Source of the DNA: Francisella sp. SYW-9
GTDB lineage: Bacteria > Pseudomonadota > Gammaproteobacteria > Francisellales > Francisellaceae
Length of the DNA stretch: 64,000 nucleotides
NCBI RefSeq assembly: GCF_008711465.1
Contig: NZ_VXKQ01000012.1
Location: forward strand, 1-64,000
Direction: 5' to 3'
The notes under the pieces are model-generated. The model was not told the DNA's origin, did no database searches, and saw nothing but the letters and a program-made list of their open reading frames with translations. The position numbers and the translations under genes are program-made. Positions 1 through 8,714 of this stretch are shown here, piece after piece. Positions within the stretch are counted from its first letter, which is position 1; each line of letters begins with the position of its first letter.

Positions 1-6
1 GGGCAC

Positions 7-30
7 CAGTTTTTAGAATATAAAAAACTG
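7..30. repeat. 8-bp stem inverted repeat at window edge
   Basis: CAGTTTTT (7-14) and AAAAACTG (23-30) are perfect reverse complements around an 8-nt loop. The stem is A+T rich. It could be a weak transcription terminator for a gene lying left of the window, but neither side has a long T run beyond the stem, so the role is open. Confidence 0.35.
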
Positions 31-141
31 CTTCTATAAATTTTCTAAGCTTAGCTGTGTCTTTTGTATGTAAGCCTTTTTGATTTGTAAGAAAACTTAA
101 AATTGTTGACCAATTTGATTCTGATATATAATATTCCATAT

Positions 142-191
142 ATGTTAAGTGTGTTATTTGTTTCGCAAAACTATTTAAATACACTTAACAT
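142..191. repeat. 11-bp inverted repeat with 28-nt spacer
   Basis: ATGTTAAGTGT (142-152) and ACACTTAACAT (181-191) are perfect reverse complements, and similarity continues imperfectly inward. The 50-bp unit sits about 85 bp upstream of the dioxygenase-like gene. It could be a stem-loop, an operator, or the remnant of a small mobile element; nothing in the sequence decides between these. Confidence 0.4.
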
Positions 192-276
192 CTTTATGCA
201 AAAATTTTGTTCATGGAACCTATTTTAAACTAAGTTTATAGTTTCTATATAAAACAAATTATAAGGAAGATTTATA

Positions 277-849
277 ATGCTAAAGGAATTACATTTTATA
301 ACAAACCCTTTTATAGAGAAAATAGAAAATACTCAAGATTTAGAGATAAAAAAAGAAACTGTAAGGAAAATGCTAACTGAAATATATAAAAGTAAGAAAA
401 AATGGTTTGATAGATCCTTTTTTAAAAAAAATATCCAAGATAACTCATTTAATACTCTAAGGCTTTACCTAAATAAAAATAATGAATATTGTTTAAGTAT
501 ACAAGGATGGGGAGCTGGTTACATAACACCTATTCATAATCATGATACGTGGTCATCATCTATAACAATAGATGGAATAGAAATACAGAACTTATGTGGA
601 ACGATATCTAAGCCTTACCCTTATAAATATCAGCCTAAAAGTATTGAGCAAAAAACTTTTTACCCAGGAGATACAATCGAATTAAAGGGCTCAGAACTTC
701 ATCAAGTTCAAAACCGTACCAATCAAATGGCTATATCTGTAGTATTTTTTATGAAACATCCAAATACAACAAATAGGGTTGAAGTTAGCCCAAATGATTT
801 TAGTGTTATTCCTTGGAAAATAAACTCAAATAAGCTATCAACTAATTAA
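277..849 (+). CDS. Cysteine-dioxygenase-like cupin protein
   Basis: This 190-residue protein resembles the type I cysteine dioxygenase/thiol dioxygenase family: small cytosolic cupins that use mononuclear Fe(II) and O2 to oxidise a thiol to a sulfinate. The first cupin motif reads PIHNHD (H87, H89), and a third candidate iron ligand is H142 in SELHQVQN; this spacing matches the three-histidine site of the family. R62 is placed like the substrate-binding arginine. The position of the mammalian cross-linked cysteine is serine (about S93), as often in bacterial members. The ATG start has AAGGA about 10 nt upstream. The gene stands alone and converges on acnA. The substrate (cysteine, 3-mercaptopropionate or another thiol) cannot be read from the sequence. 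Confidence 0.75.
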   Translation: MLKELHFITNPFIEKIENTQDLEIKKETVRKMLTEIYKSKKKWFDRSFFKKNIQDNSFNTLRLYLNKNNEYCLSIQGWGAGYITPIHNHDTWSSSITIDGIEIQNLCGTISKPYPYKYQPKSIEQKTFYPGDTIELKGSELHQVQNRTNQMAISVVFFMKHPNTTNRVEVSPNDFSVIPWKINSNKLSTN

Positions 850-890
850 AAATTTGAATCTTTAATCAGTTGGAGATATTTTTTTTAGAT

Positions 891-3716
891 TTACTTAAAG
901 ATTTTTTTAAAGAAACTAGCCGTTTTTGAGAATGGGCAAGATGAATCTGAAGGTTCGGATGTTTCTTGAGAATCTTTAGATCCTTTAGAACTAACTTCCT
1001 GTTCTACAGAACTAGGCTCTTTTTTTTGATCCATCATATCTTTTAAAACAGTCTGTAAAATACCACCATTTTTTAGATAATCAACATCAACATCTGCATC
1101 TAAACGTGCTAAAGCTTCAAATGTTGTTGTATGAGCAGTCTTTGGATGTACAGCTTCAACAACAACTCTTTGACGAGGTTGGATATTGTTTAAGTTCTTA
1201 ATATTAAACATTTCAGAACCATCTAACCCAAGAGTCTTAGCACTTTGACCATCGACATACTCAAGAGGTAACACTCCCATACCTACCAAGTTCGACCTAT
1301 GAATTCTCTCATAGCTCTCAGCAATAACTGCTTTAACTCCTAATAAGAAAGTACCTTTAGCAGCCCAATCACGAGATGAACCTGTACCGTACTCTTTACC
1401 AGCTAAGATAACAAGAGGAACATCTTTTTCTTTATACTTCATAGCCGCATCAAATACATACTGTTGAGAACCATCGAAATGATACTTAGTAAAGCCACCT
1501 TCAACGTTATCTAAAAGTAGATTACGAATACGAATATTTGCAAAAGTACCTCTCATCATAACTTCATGGTTACCACGACGAGAACCATAAGAGTTGAAGT
1601 CTTTTTTCTCAACACCATGTGATTTTAAATATTGCCCTGCAGGGTACTCTTCAGGTATCGCACCAGCTGGTGAAATATGGTCTGTAGTTACAGAGTCACC
1701 TAACATTAAAAGAGTTCTTGCACCTTTAATATCTAAATTATCATTACCTTCAGCGAACTTCTCAAAGAAGCTAGGACACTGAATATATGTAGAAGACTTA
1801 TCAAACTCATATAGTTTGCCTTCAGGAGCATCAAGTTTCTGCCAATCTTCTGTACCATCAAGTACTGTTGCATAAGCTTTTTCAAACATTGCAGAGTTAA
1901 TCACATCTGACTGGATAGCTGCGATTTCTTCAGTAGTTGGCCATACATCAGCAAGATAAACATCGTTACCTTCAGCATCAACACCAATAGAGTCTTCAAC
2001 AGGATCAAAATCAACAGTGCCAGCCAAAGCATAAGCTACAACATGAATTGGAGAGGCTAAGTAGTTAGCTTTAACATGAGGGTTAATACGTCCTTCAAAG
2101 TTACGGTTACCTGAACTTACAGAAGCTACAACTAGATCTGCTTCATTAATTGCATTAACAACAGGTTCATCAAGAGGTCCTGAGTTACCAATACATGTAG
2201 TACAACCATAACCTACAAGGTTAAATCCTAAATTCTCAAGTTCAGGAAGCAAGTTTGCTTTCTCAAGATACTGAGTAACAACTTGTGATCCCGGTGCTAA
2301 AGAAGTCTTAACAAAAGGTTTAACTTTCAAACCTTTTTCATTTGCTTTTTTAGCAAGTAAACCGGCACCTAAAAGTAGTGATGGGTTAGATGTATTTGTA
2401 CATGATGTGATTGCAGCAATAGCAAGTGAACCATGAGTAATAGATTCACCAAGACCTTCAACTTCAGCAGATTTTTGGAGCTGCTCTTGTGTTAAACCAA
2501 AGCCGTGTAAACCTTGCTCATGAACTAATGCTTCTGCAAAAGCTTTTTTCATATCATGGAAAGCTACTCGATCTTGAGGTCGTTTAGGACCTGCTAAGTT
2601 AGACTCAACTTCATCAAGGTCAATTTCTACAATACTAGAATACTCTGGTTCTTCAGCTGGATTTTCTCTAAATAATAGCTGTTCTTTATACATTTCACGC
2701 GCAGCATCAACAAGTTCACTACGGTTAGTATTATTAAAGAAGTCTAGAGTCACTTCATCAACTGGGAAGAAACCAATAGTAGCACCATATTCTGGAGCCA
2801 TATTAGCAATTGTTGCTCTATCAGGAAGAGATAAACTCTCTAAACCTTCACCATAATACTCTACAAACTTACCTACCACACCATGCTTTCTAAGTGCTTC
2901 AGTAATTTTTAGAACTAAGTCAGTTGCTGTTACACCAGTTTTTAATTTACCTGTAAGTTTTACACCTACAACATCTGGAAGTACCATATAGTATGGTTGG
3001 CCAAGCATTACAGCTTCAGCCTCAATACCACCAACACCCCAACCTACTACACCAACACCGTTGATCATAGTAGTATGAGAATCTGTACCAACTAAAGTAT
3101 CTGGATAAATTACATTTTCACCATCAATATTTTTAACTAGTGCTCCTTTTGCAAGATACTCTAAGTTCACTTGGTGGATAATACCCATTCCAGGCGGTAC
3201 AACTGTAAAGTCATCAAATGCTTTTTGCGCCCACTTAAGTAAGCTATATCTTTCACCGTTTCTTTCGAATTCTTTAGCTACGTTTTGTGCTAATGCTGTT
3301 TTTGTACCATAATAGTCTACTTGTACAGAATGGTCGATAACCATAGCTGTATCTACAAGAGGATTAATTTTATCAGCATCTCCGCCAGCATCTTTGATAG
3401 CTTTTCTCATTGCTGCTAAATCAACTACTGCTGGAACACCTGTAAAGTCTTGCATTACAACTCTTGCAGGCATATGTGGAATTTCAGGCCTAGAGCTAGC
3501 TTTCGCATCCCAATCTAGTACCTTATTCATATCTTCTTCTTTTACCTTGTAACCATCGATATTTCTTAATTGGTTTTCAAGTAATACTCTTATTGAATAT
3601 GGTAGACGATTTACATCTTTACCAAGTTCTTGAGAAAGTTTTTTTAAGCTATATAGAGAATATTTATTTCCTTTATCTTCTATATTAAGCTTAGTGATAT
3701 TTTTAATATCAGACAT
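891..3716 (-). CDS. acnA: Aconitate hydratase A
   Basis: AcnA-type aconitase interconverts citrate and isocitrate in the TCA cycle. The [4Fe-4S] cluster ligands are visible: C439 in TSCTNTSNPS and C505/C508 in GCTTCIGNSGPL. The C-terminal swivelling domain carries the GSSRDWAAKG motif. I start the protein at MSDIKN (941 residues) because GGAGG lies 8 nt upstream; a start 8 codons earlier is in frame but has only an A-run before it. After the conserved fold comes a tail of about 45 residues, rich in Ser and Glu and ending in a Phe/Lys-rich segment, which standard AcnA lacks. The gene is monocistronic. As an Fe-S enzyme it is expected to be sensitive to iron and oxidants. Confidence 0.97.
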   Translation of the reverse strand: MSDIKNITKLNIEDKGNKYSLYSLKKLSQELGKDVNRLPYSIRVLLENQLRNIDGYKVKEEDMNKVLDWDAKASSRPEIPHMPARVVMQDFTGVPAVVDLAAMRKAIKDAGGDADKINPLVDTAMVIDHSVQVDYYGTKTALAQNVAKEFERNGERYSLLKWAQKAFDDFTVVPPGMGIIHQVNLEYLAKGALVKNIDGENVIYPDTLVGTDSHTTMINGVGVVGWGVGGIEAEAVMLGQPYYMVLPDVVGVKLTGKLKTGVTATDLVLKITEALRKHGVVGKFVEYYGEGLESLSLPDRATIANMAPEYGATIGFFPVDEVTLDFFNNTNRSELVDAAREMYKEQLLFRENPAEEPEYSSIVEIDLDEVESNLAGPKRPQDRVAFHDMKKAFAEALVHEQGLHGFGLTQEQLQKSAEVEGLGESITHGSLAIAAITSCTNTSNPSLLLGAGLLAKKANEKGLKVKPFVKTSLAPGSQVVTQYLEKANLLPELENLGFNLVGYGCTTCIGNSGPLDEPVVNAINEADLVVASVSSGNRNFEGRINPHVKANYLASPIHVVAYALAGTVDFDPVEDSIGVDAEGNDVYLADVWPTTEEIAAIQSDVINSAMFEKAYATVLDGTEDWQKLDAPEGKLYEFDKSSTYIQCPSFFEKFAEGNDNLDIKGARTLLMLGDSVTTDHISPAGAIPEEYPAGQYLKSHGVEKKDFNSYGSRRGNHEVMMRGTFANIRIRNLLLDNVEGGFTKYHFDGSQQYVFDAAMKYKEKDVPLVILAGKEYGTGSSRDWAAKGTFLLGVKAVIAESYERIHRSNLVGMGVLPLEYVDGQSAKTLGLDGSEMFNIKNLNNIQPRQRVVVEAVHPKTAHTTTFEALARLDADVDVDYLKNGGILQTVLKDMMDQKKEPSSVEQEVSSKGSKDSQETSEPSDSSCPFSKTASFFKKIFK

Positions 3717-3796
3717 GCTATTAACCTCCGTAGATACCATATTTTTTTCGCATACGGGTATATTTTAACCTTTTAAAGCCTATTTGTATATAAAAT

Positions 3797-3817
3797 AACG
3801 CCCGCTAGAACACCGCT
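3797..3817. promoter_or_regulatory. G+C-rich near-direct repeat upstream of acnA
   Basis: AACGCCCGCT (3797-3806) is followed by AACACCGCT (3809-3817), two near-copies in a very A+T-rich intergenic region about 80-100 bp upstream of the acnA start. The G+C-rich patch stands out strongly from its surroundings and could be a regulator site for acnA. No -35/-10 pair close to consensus was found between it and acnA. The rest of 3717-4018 shows nothing else I can name. Confidence 0.25.
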
Positions 3818-4018
3818 TTTGAGTTAATCCTTACATAATTATTAAATTACTCTTTAAAAATCTTGATTATTATCAACTCTCAATATGTAGCTGAATCTTT
3901 TAAATTTTCGCAAAAATTCTAATGTAGAAGATATAGTTTTGATAACAATACTAAAAAGCTATTAGCACATTAAATACAAGAAATATGAGCCTCTTTAAGA
4001 TTATCCTATTTATTTAGC

Positions 4019-4462
4019 TTAAACCCAGTTTTTCACTTGATCTTTTTTAACACACATAGCACCTAGAGCTATATTATTATTCGCTTGCATATCTGTAAGC
4101 TTATCGGCTGAAACAGACATTTTTTTAACTGAGAATGTTTTAGAATTTACAAGTAAAACCATAACTGCTTGACATCCATCCTTTTTATCACATGTCGCTT
4201 GAGGTAGTTTATCACCAAAACTTGGACTACCAATAGTAGATGGTATAACATACCCCTCTGGACAAGTTATTTTTACTTGTGAAGCAGACAGGTTCAAAGC
4301 TCCCAGCTCTGATGATCCATACTCTCCTAGTTTAAATCCCGCCTTTGCATAATCACCCGTGAAAGTAACACTCCTACTCGACTCTTTATTACCCCCACTA
4401 CAGGCTACTAAACCAATTGCTACGACCATCACTAACAAACATTTTAATATTTTATTTTGCAT
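4019..4462 (-). CDS. Small lipoprotein of unknown function
   Basis: This 147-residue protein begins with a type II signal peptide: basic start, hydrophobic core and lipobox LVAC with the lipidated Cys at residue 21. After a short Gly/Ser/Asn-rich linker comes a compact domain with cysteines in ITCPEG, ATCDKKDGCQ and AMCVKK that could form disulfides. I do not recognise the family; it looks Francisella-specific. The ATG follows the stop of the DyP peroxidase gene by 8 nt, and its ribosome-binding site AAGGAAAGG overlaps that stop, so the two are very probably translated together. Expected location is the periplasmic side of a membrane. Confidence 0.8.
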   Translation of the reverse strand: MQNKILKCLLVMVVAIGLVACSGGNKESSRSVTFTGDYAKAGFKLGEYGSSELGALNLSASQVKITCPEGYVIPSTIGSPSFGDKLPQATCDKKDGCQAVMVLLVNSKTFSVKKMSVSADKLTDMQANNNIALGAMCVKKDQVKNWV

Positions 4463-4470
4463 ACCTTTCC

Positions 4471-5352
4471 TTAGCCTTTGAATAAAGATAAATCTAACCT
4501 ACCTTTTTTAAAAGGTGGACACCACAGATAGCTAGTTTCAATAATTTTAGAGAACTTAAATACTCCGTCAACTACACCATCACTACCACCAAGCATGTTT
4601 CTCATCTGTAGGTTAAAAGATCTGAATGAAGGAGCAAATGCTGCGAACATAAATCCACCATTTAAACTATCATCTGACCAAGGCATCGATTTTCTTAAGA
4701 GTAATGCTTCTGGCTCAAAATTCTCTTTTGCTGATCTTTTTACATGAGCAAAGTCTTTTAAATCCTTAAATTGGTGTGAATCATCTAGTGATCTACCTAT
4801 ACACTCTTCTTTCTGTGTTTGACTAACACTATTTAACCAATCAAAATCATGCAACCATTGCTGAAGTACCCAAAAGCTTGATCCTTCTAAATTATCATTA
4901 GTTGCTATAGCCGCTGGCACTTCCTCTTCACCTTTTGGATTTTCTATACCATCTTCAAAGCCCGAAAGATCATATTTATCATGATATGTATAACTTGAAA
5001 CAACTTTCTCAAGATCAAAGTAATCACTAAGAGCTTTTCTGATATCTATAGCATTATGAAATAGTTCTCCTCTATCATCATTGCGTAGCCACAATACTAA
5101 GTCATAGCCATCATTATCTGACATTATTTCACTATTAAATCTAGCTCTTTGATAATCTTTATCCGTAGGTATATCAAACATCTTTAAAAGTTCATTGCCA
5201 AGTCCCGCTACAACACGCTTACCATCAACGAACCTTTGCAAAACTCTTAAGCCAAAACTTATATCCACATCTTTTTTAAGACTAAACATCATATATTTAG
5301 CCGATGAAGGTAAACTCTCTACAATTCCTAATTGATATTTTATTATTTGCAT
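4471..5352 (-). CDS. DyP-type heme peroxidase (YfeX-like)
   Basis: This 293-residue protein is a dye-decolorizing peroxidase, a heme enzyme using H2O2 to oxidise varied substrates. The GXXDG signature is GFEDG (131-135) with distal Asp134. The likely proximal heme ligand is H203 in FAHVKRSA, and R220 in LLLRKSMPW matches the distal arginine. There is no Tat or Sec signal peptide, so it should be cytosolic like YfeX-type members. No encapsulin gene lies nearby. It forms a two-gene unit with the downstream lipoprotein. The physiological substrate is unknown; a role in H2O2 defence is inference. Confidence 0.9.
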   Translation of the reverse strand: MQIIKYQLGIVESLPSSAKYMMFSLKKDVDISFGLRVLQRFVDGKRVVAGLGNELLKMFDIPTDKDYQRARFNSEIMSDNDGYDLVLWLRNDDRGELFHNAIDIRKALSDYFDLEKVVSSYTYHDKYDLSGFEDGIENPKGEEEVPAAIATNDNLEGSSFWVLQQWLHDFDWLNSVSQTQKEECIGRSLDDSHQFKDLKDFAHVKRSAKENFEPEALLLRKSMPWSDDSLNGGFMFAAFAPSFRSFNLQMRNMLGGSDGVVDGVFKFSKIIETSYLWCPPFKKGRLDLSLFKG

Positions 5353-5422
5353 TCCAACTTTCTCTTATAAAATTATTACTAATAGTTATAATATAAACAA
5401 TAAACATAAAACTCCACAAACA

Positions 5423-5800
5423 ATGATAAAAAAACAACTTTCCTTATTTCTTATTGTCGGCATTCTAGCGTCTATCACAAACTTTATAATTGTATGGATA
5501 CTTGTCGAATTAAATATTTTCAGACCTCTAGTAGCAAATTTTTTTGCTTTTTTAATTGCATTTAATGTTAGTTATTTTGGCCATAGATTTCTGACATTCT
5601 CAACGACTACACAGTCTCACAAAAAAGCAGCCTCGCAGTTCTTCATAAATGTTATGATTGGATTATGCTTAAATGAATTTATCTACTATGTATTGCTTCA
5701 TCTACTAAAAATACAATATTTATTAGCTCTATTTATAACTATGGGGCTAGTTGCTGTTTATACATTTGTAGTAAGTAAGTTTCTGATCTTTAAGGCATAG
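5423..5800 (+). CDS. GtrA-like membrane protein
   Basis: This 125-residue protein has four predicted membrane helices with short loops and a His/Arg-containing cytosolic turn (YFGHRFLTFS) after helix 2, typical of the GtrA/DPMS family. Members are thought to help flip or position polyprenyl-phosphate-linked sugars for cell-surface glycosylation. No glycosyltransferase gene is adjacent, so the partner is unknown. hemW begins 4 nt after its stop, so the two are probably co-transcribed, although their functions look unrelated. A TATAAT at 5387-5392 is a possible -10 element. Confidence 0.8.
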   Translation: MIKKQLSLFLIVGILASITNFIIVWILVELNIFRPLVANFFAFLIAFNVSYFGHRFLTFSTTTQSHKKAASQFFINVMIGLCLNEFIYYVLLHLLKIQYLLALFITMGLVAVYTFVVSKFLIFKA

Positions 5801-5804
5801 TTGA

Positions 5805-6947
5805 ATGTTTGAAATAAATAAACAAATAGCTATATACATACATTTTCCTTGGTGCGTGCGTAAATGTCCATATTGCGACTTTAATTCACATGCTATAAAA
5901 GATGATTTATATTTATCAGAGCAATACTATAAGCAGCTTATTGGAGATTTTGATAACCACCTGAACGACCTACAAGATCGAGAAATAGTTAGTATTTTTG
6001 TAGGTGGTGGGACACCATCTTTATTTAAACCTGAATATCTCAATAAAGTTCTAGAGCATATCAACAAAAACTCCCAACTTAGTAGTAACTGTGAAATAAC
6101 TTTAGAGATGAATCCTGGAACAGTAGAAAGAGGTTCTATCTCAAGCTACCAAGATATTGGCATAAATAGAATATCTCTAGGCGTTCAAAGTTTCCAGGAT
6201 GAAAAACTTAAGATTCTAGGCAGGATTCATAACACAGAAAATGTCTATAATACTATTGATGAAATAAAAAAATCTAAAATCTCAAATTTTAATATAGATA
6301 TTATGCATGGTCTACCAAATCAAAGCTTTGATGATGGAATCTTTGACATTTCAAAAGCCATTACTATGCAACCTACTCATATCTCATGGTATCAACTTAC
6401 TATTGAGCCAAACACTCTATTTGCAGCAAGACCTCCAAAATTGCCTAATGAAGAAACTTTAGAGAACATTGAAATAACAGGTAAAAAGCTTCTTGATGAC
6501 GCAGGATATAAACAATATGAAATTTCTGCGTACGCAAAAAATAATCTGCAATCAAAACATAACTCCAACTATTGGATGTTTGGTGACTATATTGGTATTG
6601 GTGCAGGGGCTCATAGCAAAATTACGAACCTTAAAACACAAGAGATAAAAAGATCTTGGAAGCATAAACATCCAAAGATATACACACAGGCAAAAACCTT
6701 TGTAAAAGATTCTACTATCGTTACAAGGCATGATTTAATTTATGAATTTATGCTAAATACACTCAGACTAAAAAATGGCTTCTCTTTAGATACATTTGAA
6801 AAGCAAACATTTTTACCTAGAGAGACTATTAAAGAGCATTTAGAAGTTGGTATAAATAAAGGCTTACTTGAAACTACAGGTAATCACGTCAAACCAACAC
6901 AGAAAGGATATTTATTTTTAAACGATTGTATTAATCTTTTTATTTAA
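5805..6947 (+). CDS. hemW: Heme chaperone HemW (radical SAM)
   Basis: This 380-residue radical SAM protein has its [4Fe-4S] motif at C17-x3-C21-x2-C24 (WCVRKCPYCDF), followed by the glycine-rich GGGTPS segment and a HemN-like C-terminal domain. Length and N-terminus fit HemW, often annotated as oxygen-independent coproporphyrinogen III oxidase, rather than true HemN, which is longer. HemW binds heme and is thought to insert it into respiratory enzymes, which fits the respiratory gene content of the window. Its stop codon shares bases with the stop of the convergent PepSY gene (4-nt overlap). Confidence 0.92.
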   Translation: MFEINKQIAIYIHFPWCVRKCPYCDFNSHAIKDDLYLSEQYYKQLIGDFDNHLNDLQDREIVSIFVGGGTPSLFKPEYLNKVLEHINKNSQLSSNCEITLEMNPGTVERGSISSYQDIGINRISLGVQSFQDEKLKILGRIHNTENVYNTIDEIKKSKISNFNIDIMHGLPNQSFDDGIFDISKAITMQPTHISWYQLTIEPNTLFAARPPKLPNEETLENIEITGKKLLDDAGYKQYEISAYAKNNLQSKHNSNYWMFGDYIGIGAGAHSKITNLKTQEIKRSWKHKHPKIYTQAKTFVKDSTIVTRHDLIYEFMLNTLRLKNGFSLDTFEKQTFLPRETIKEHLEVGINKGLLETTGNHVKPTQKGYLFLNDCINLFI

Positions 6948-7396
6948 TCATCATATCTAACTTGAGAAACTTTGCCGCTTATAGCATCAATAACTACATT
7001 AACTTCTTGATTATTAGAGTCTAAACACTCTACTTTAAAAACTCCTCTAGAATTTTTAACTTCTGTAATTGTTTTACATCTATCTTTAGGTACAGCTTTT
7101 ATTGCTTGGCTCATATTTATTTCTTTTACTTTAGATTTCTGAGCTGGTACAGCTCCTGTTGTTGGATCTATATATAAATTCTGCTCTTGGCCATCTTTAT
7201 TAATGACTTTAGCCTTATAAACACCGTCATCATATTTTATTTTAAAAATTCCATCATATCCTTGAGAATATATATTGGCAACAATTTTACTTAAAGATAC
7301 AGCATTTGAAGGAGGAACATCATCAGCAAAAGCAACAGATGATAATATAGCTACAGATAAAATAACTCCCGATATATTTAAAACTATTTTCTTCAT
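6944..7396 (-). CDS. Secreted PepSY-domain protein
   Basis: This 150-residue protein has a cleavable signal peptide (MKKIVLNISG..., cleavage probably after AFA near residue 24), then two PepSY-like units, each ending in a D-x-x-(S/T)-G-x-V motif (DPTTGAVPA and DAISGKVSQ). PepSY domains are small periplasmic or extracellular modules, often thought to inhibit proteases or bind other proteins. The ATG start at 7396 is chosen because AGAGG lies 7 nt upstream; a TTG two codons earlier is less likely. It lies downstream of the LysR-type gene on the same strand, with a candidate terminator between them. Confidence 0.8.
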   Translation of the reverse strand: MKKIVLNISGVILSVAILSSVAFADDVPPSNAVSLSKIVANIYSQGYDGIFKIKYDDGVYKAKVINKDGQEQNLYIDPTTGAVPAQKSKVKEINMSQAIKAVPKDRCKTITEVKNSRGVFKVECLDSNNQEVNVVIDAISGKVSQVRYDD

Positions 7397-7459
7397 ATAC
7401 AAACCTCTTATTTTGTCTTAATTCACTCTCGAGCCTAACATCTCAAATTTTAAAAATCA

Positions 7460-7478
7460 ATTTCTTAGACTAAGAAAT
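7460..7478 (-). terminator. Candidate terminator after LysR-type gene
   Basis: ATTTCTTAG and CTAAGAAAT flank a single A, giving a 19-bp palindrome that can fold as a 7-bp stem with a 5-nt loop. It begins 14 nt beyond the stop of the LysR-type gene, and on the minus strand it is followed by a T-rich stretch (TTGATTTTTAAAATTT). It may end the regulator transcript. It also lies about 65 bp upstream of the PepSY start, so an operator role is possible. Confidence 0.45.
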
Positions 7479-7492
7479 AATAAACTACTTTA

Positions 7493-8458
7493 TTACATGC
7501 CATTCTTTAAAACCATATTTACATACTTATCAATTTGGTCTTTCAAAAATCTTACTATTTTTGTCCTATCTTTGAGATATTTTGAAACGATAATTGTTTG
7601 CCTATCATGAAAGGTCTTAACAGAAATACCTTTTATCTGTCTCATAGAAGATGATTCTGAGATTTCATCATAATTCTCAACTAAAACTCCTGCTGCTAAA
7701 TTATTCTGTATTAGCTTTATTTTTTGACTATCATCTTCAACGATATATCTAATATTTTTAACTAGGAAATTAGAATCATTATCATCAAACTTAAAATTCA
7801 AACCTTGATCATTTATAGTATCTCTTCTAAAAGCAAAAGGAGTTTTTAGTATATTTTTTGGTTTGTTATCTAAATCATAGTGTTCAATTAGCTCTTCACT
7901 AGCATAAACTCTTGATGGTAAACTAGCAGAGTCAATATTTGCACAAATTATCCAACGATCTTGATCAATCTTATCTAAATCTCTAGAATTTATAATCGCA
8001 ATATCATAATTATTTAGGTGATAAAAATAAGTATTTGACTGATATAGTAAATAACTATCAAAAGTAAAAGTATAGGTTTTGTTTTTATCAATTTCATGCA
8101 AATTTTGTAATAAATAATTTATAAAAACTCTAGTACCAAAAACTCTTATATAGCTTAATTTATCAACACCTCTATGTTTAGCACTTAGAATACTACTTTC
8201 TAAATCTGTATAAAGCCGATGACATGATGAATAATACTTCATTCCATCCATTGTTATATCTATTTTGTTACTACTTGCTTGTGTTAGCTTGACACCCAGA
8301 AAAGACTCTAATATCTCAAGCTTACTTCTAACAGTATTTATCTCTACAGAATAAAAATTTTTAACTGCAGTATATGATCCAAGCTCAACTAACGATATAA
8401 AATATCTAGTTCCCTCTATAATATTCCTATCAACAACTTCTCTAACAATATCTTTCAT
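7493..8458 (-). CDS. LysR-type transcriptional regulator, divergent
   Basis: This 321-residue protein has an N-terminal winged helix-turn-helix of the LysR type (about residues 16-75: RYFISLVELGSYTAVKNFY, then SKLEILESFLGVKLTQ). The wing and linker follow, then a roughly 220-residue region in the place of the effector-binding domain. That region is poorly conserved, rich in Asp/Asn/Tyr, and I cannot link it to a ligand. The gene is transcribed away from a large outer-membrane protein gene across a 256-bp gap, the usual arrangement for a LysR regulator and its target. No clear ribosome-binding site precedes the ATG. Confidence 0.8.
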   Translation of the reverse strand: MKDIVREVVDRNIIEGTRYFISLVELGSYTAVKNFYSVEINTVRSKLEILESFLGVKLTQASSNKIDITMDGMKYYSSCHRLYTDLESSILSAKHRGVDKLSYIRVFGTRVFINYLLQNLHEIDKNKTYTFTFDSYLLYQSNTYFYHLNNYDIAIINSRDLDKIDQDRWIICANIDSASLPSRVYASEELIEHYDLDNKPKNILKTPFAFRRDTINDQGLNFKFDDNDSNFLVKNIRYIVEDDSQKIKLIQNNLAAGVLVENYDEISESSSMRQIKGISVKTFHDRQTIIVSKYLKDRTKIVRFLKDQIDKYVNMVLKNGM

Positions 8459-8714
8459 ATAGTATCAATAAATTGTCCAGATTAATTTCAATATTAACAG
8501 AATAATATCTAATAAATATTATTTTTAATTTAAAACTCTTGAGAAAATCTTCAATTCCATAAGGTTTTAATAACATTAATTAAGACCTACATATGTAAAC
8601 ATTTAATACTCCTGGATATTTTTATATTGATTTATAAATTTTAATTAGTAAAATAAACAGACCTTTAAGTCTCCAATCTTTTGGTTTATTTTCTTCTTTT
8701 AATGAAACATTATT
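8459..8714. promoter_or_regulatory. Divergent control region, LysR gene / outer-membrane gene
   Basis: This 256-bp A+T-rich interval must hold the promoters of both divergent genes. I see no -35/-10 pair close to consensus. Several A+T-rich hexamers near 8645-8655 could serve as a -10 for the rightward gene. A LysR site (T-N11-A type) is expected here, but the base composition makes such matches uninformative by eye. Confidence 0.4.

Larger units (their letters stand above)
1..276. other. Left-edge non-coding stretch with two inverted repeats
   Basis: No gene is recognised here. Frame 1 is open from the window edge to a TAA at 37-39, so these bases could be the tail of a plus-strand gene that starts outside the window, but twelve codons are too few to identify. 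Two inverted repeats lie within the stretch and are listed separately. The last bases carry a good ribosome-binding site (AAGGA) for the dioxygenase-like gene at 277. The rest is very A+T rich and I see nothing else in it. Confidence 0.4.

Noticed and set aside
3717-3740. Longer acnA start eight codons upstream
   Set aside because: The inner ATG has GGAGG at ideal spacing, while the outer one follows an A-run; the conserved AcnA sequence begins after the inner ATG.
5805-6947. Oxygen-independent coproporphyrinogen oxidase (HemN)
   Set aside because: The chain has 380 residues and lacks the N-terminal extension of true HemN; HemW fits better.
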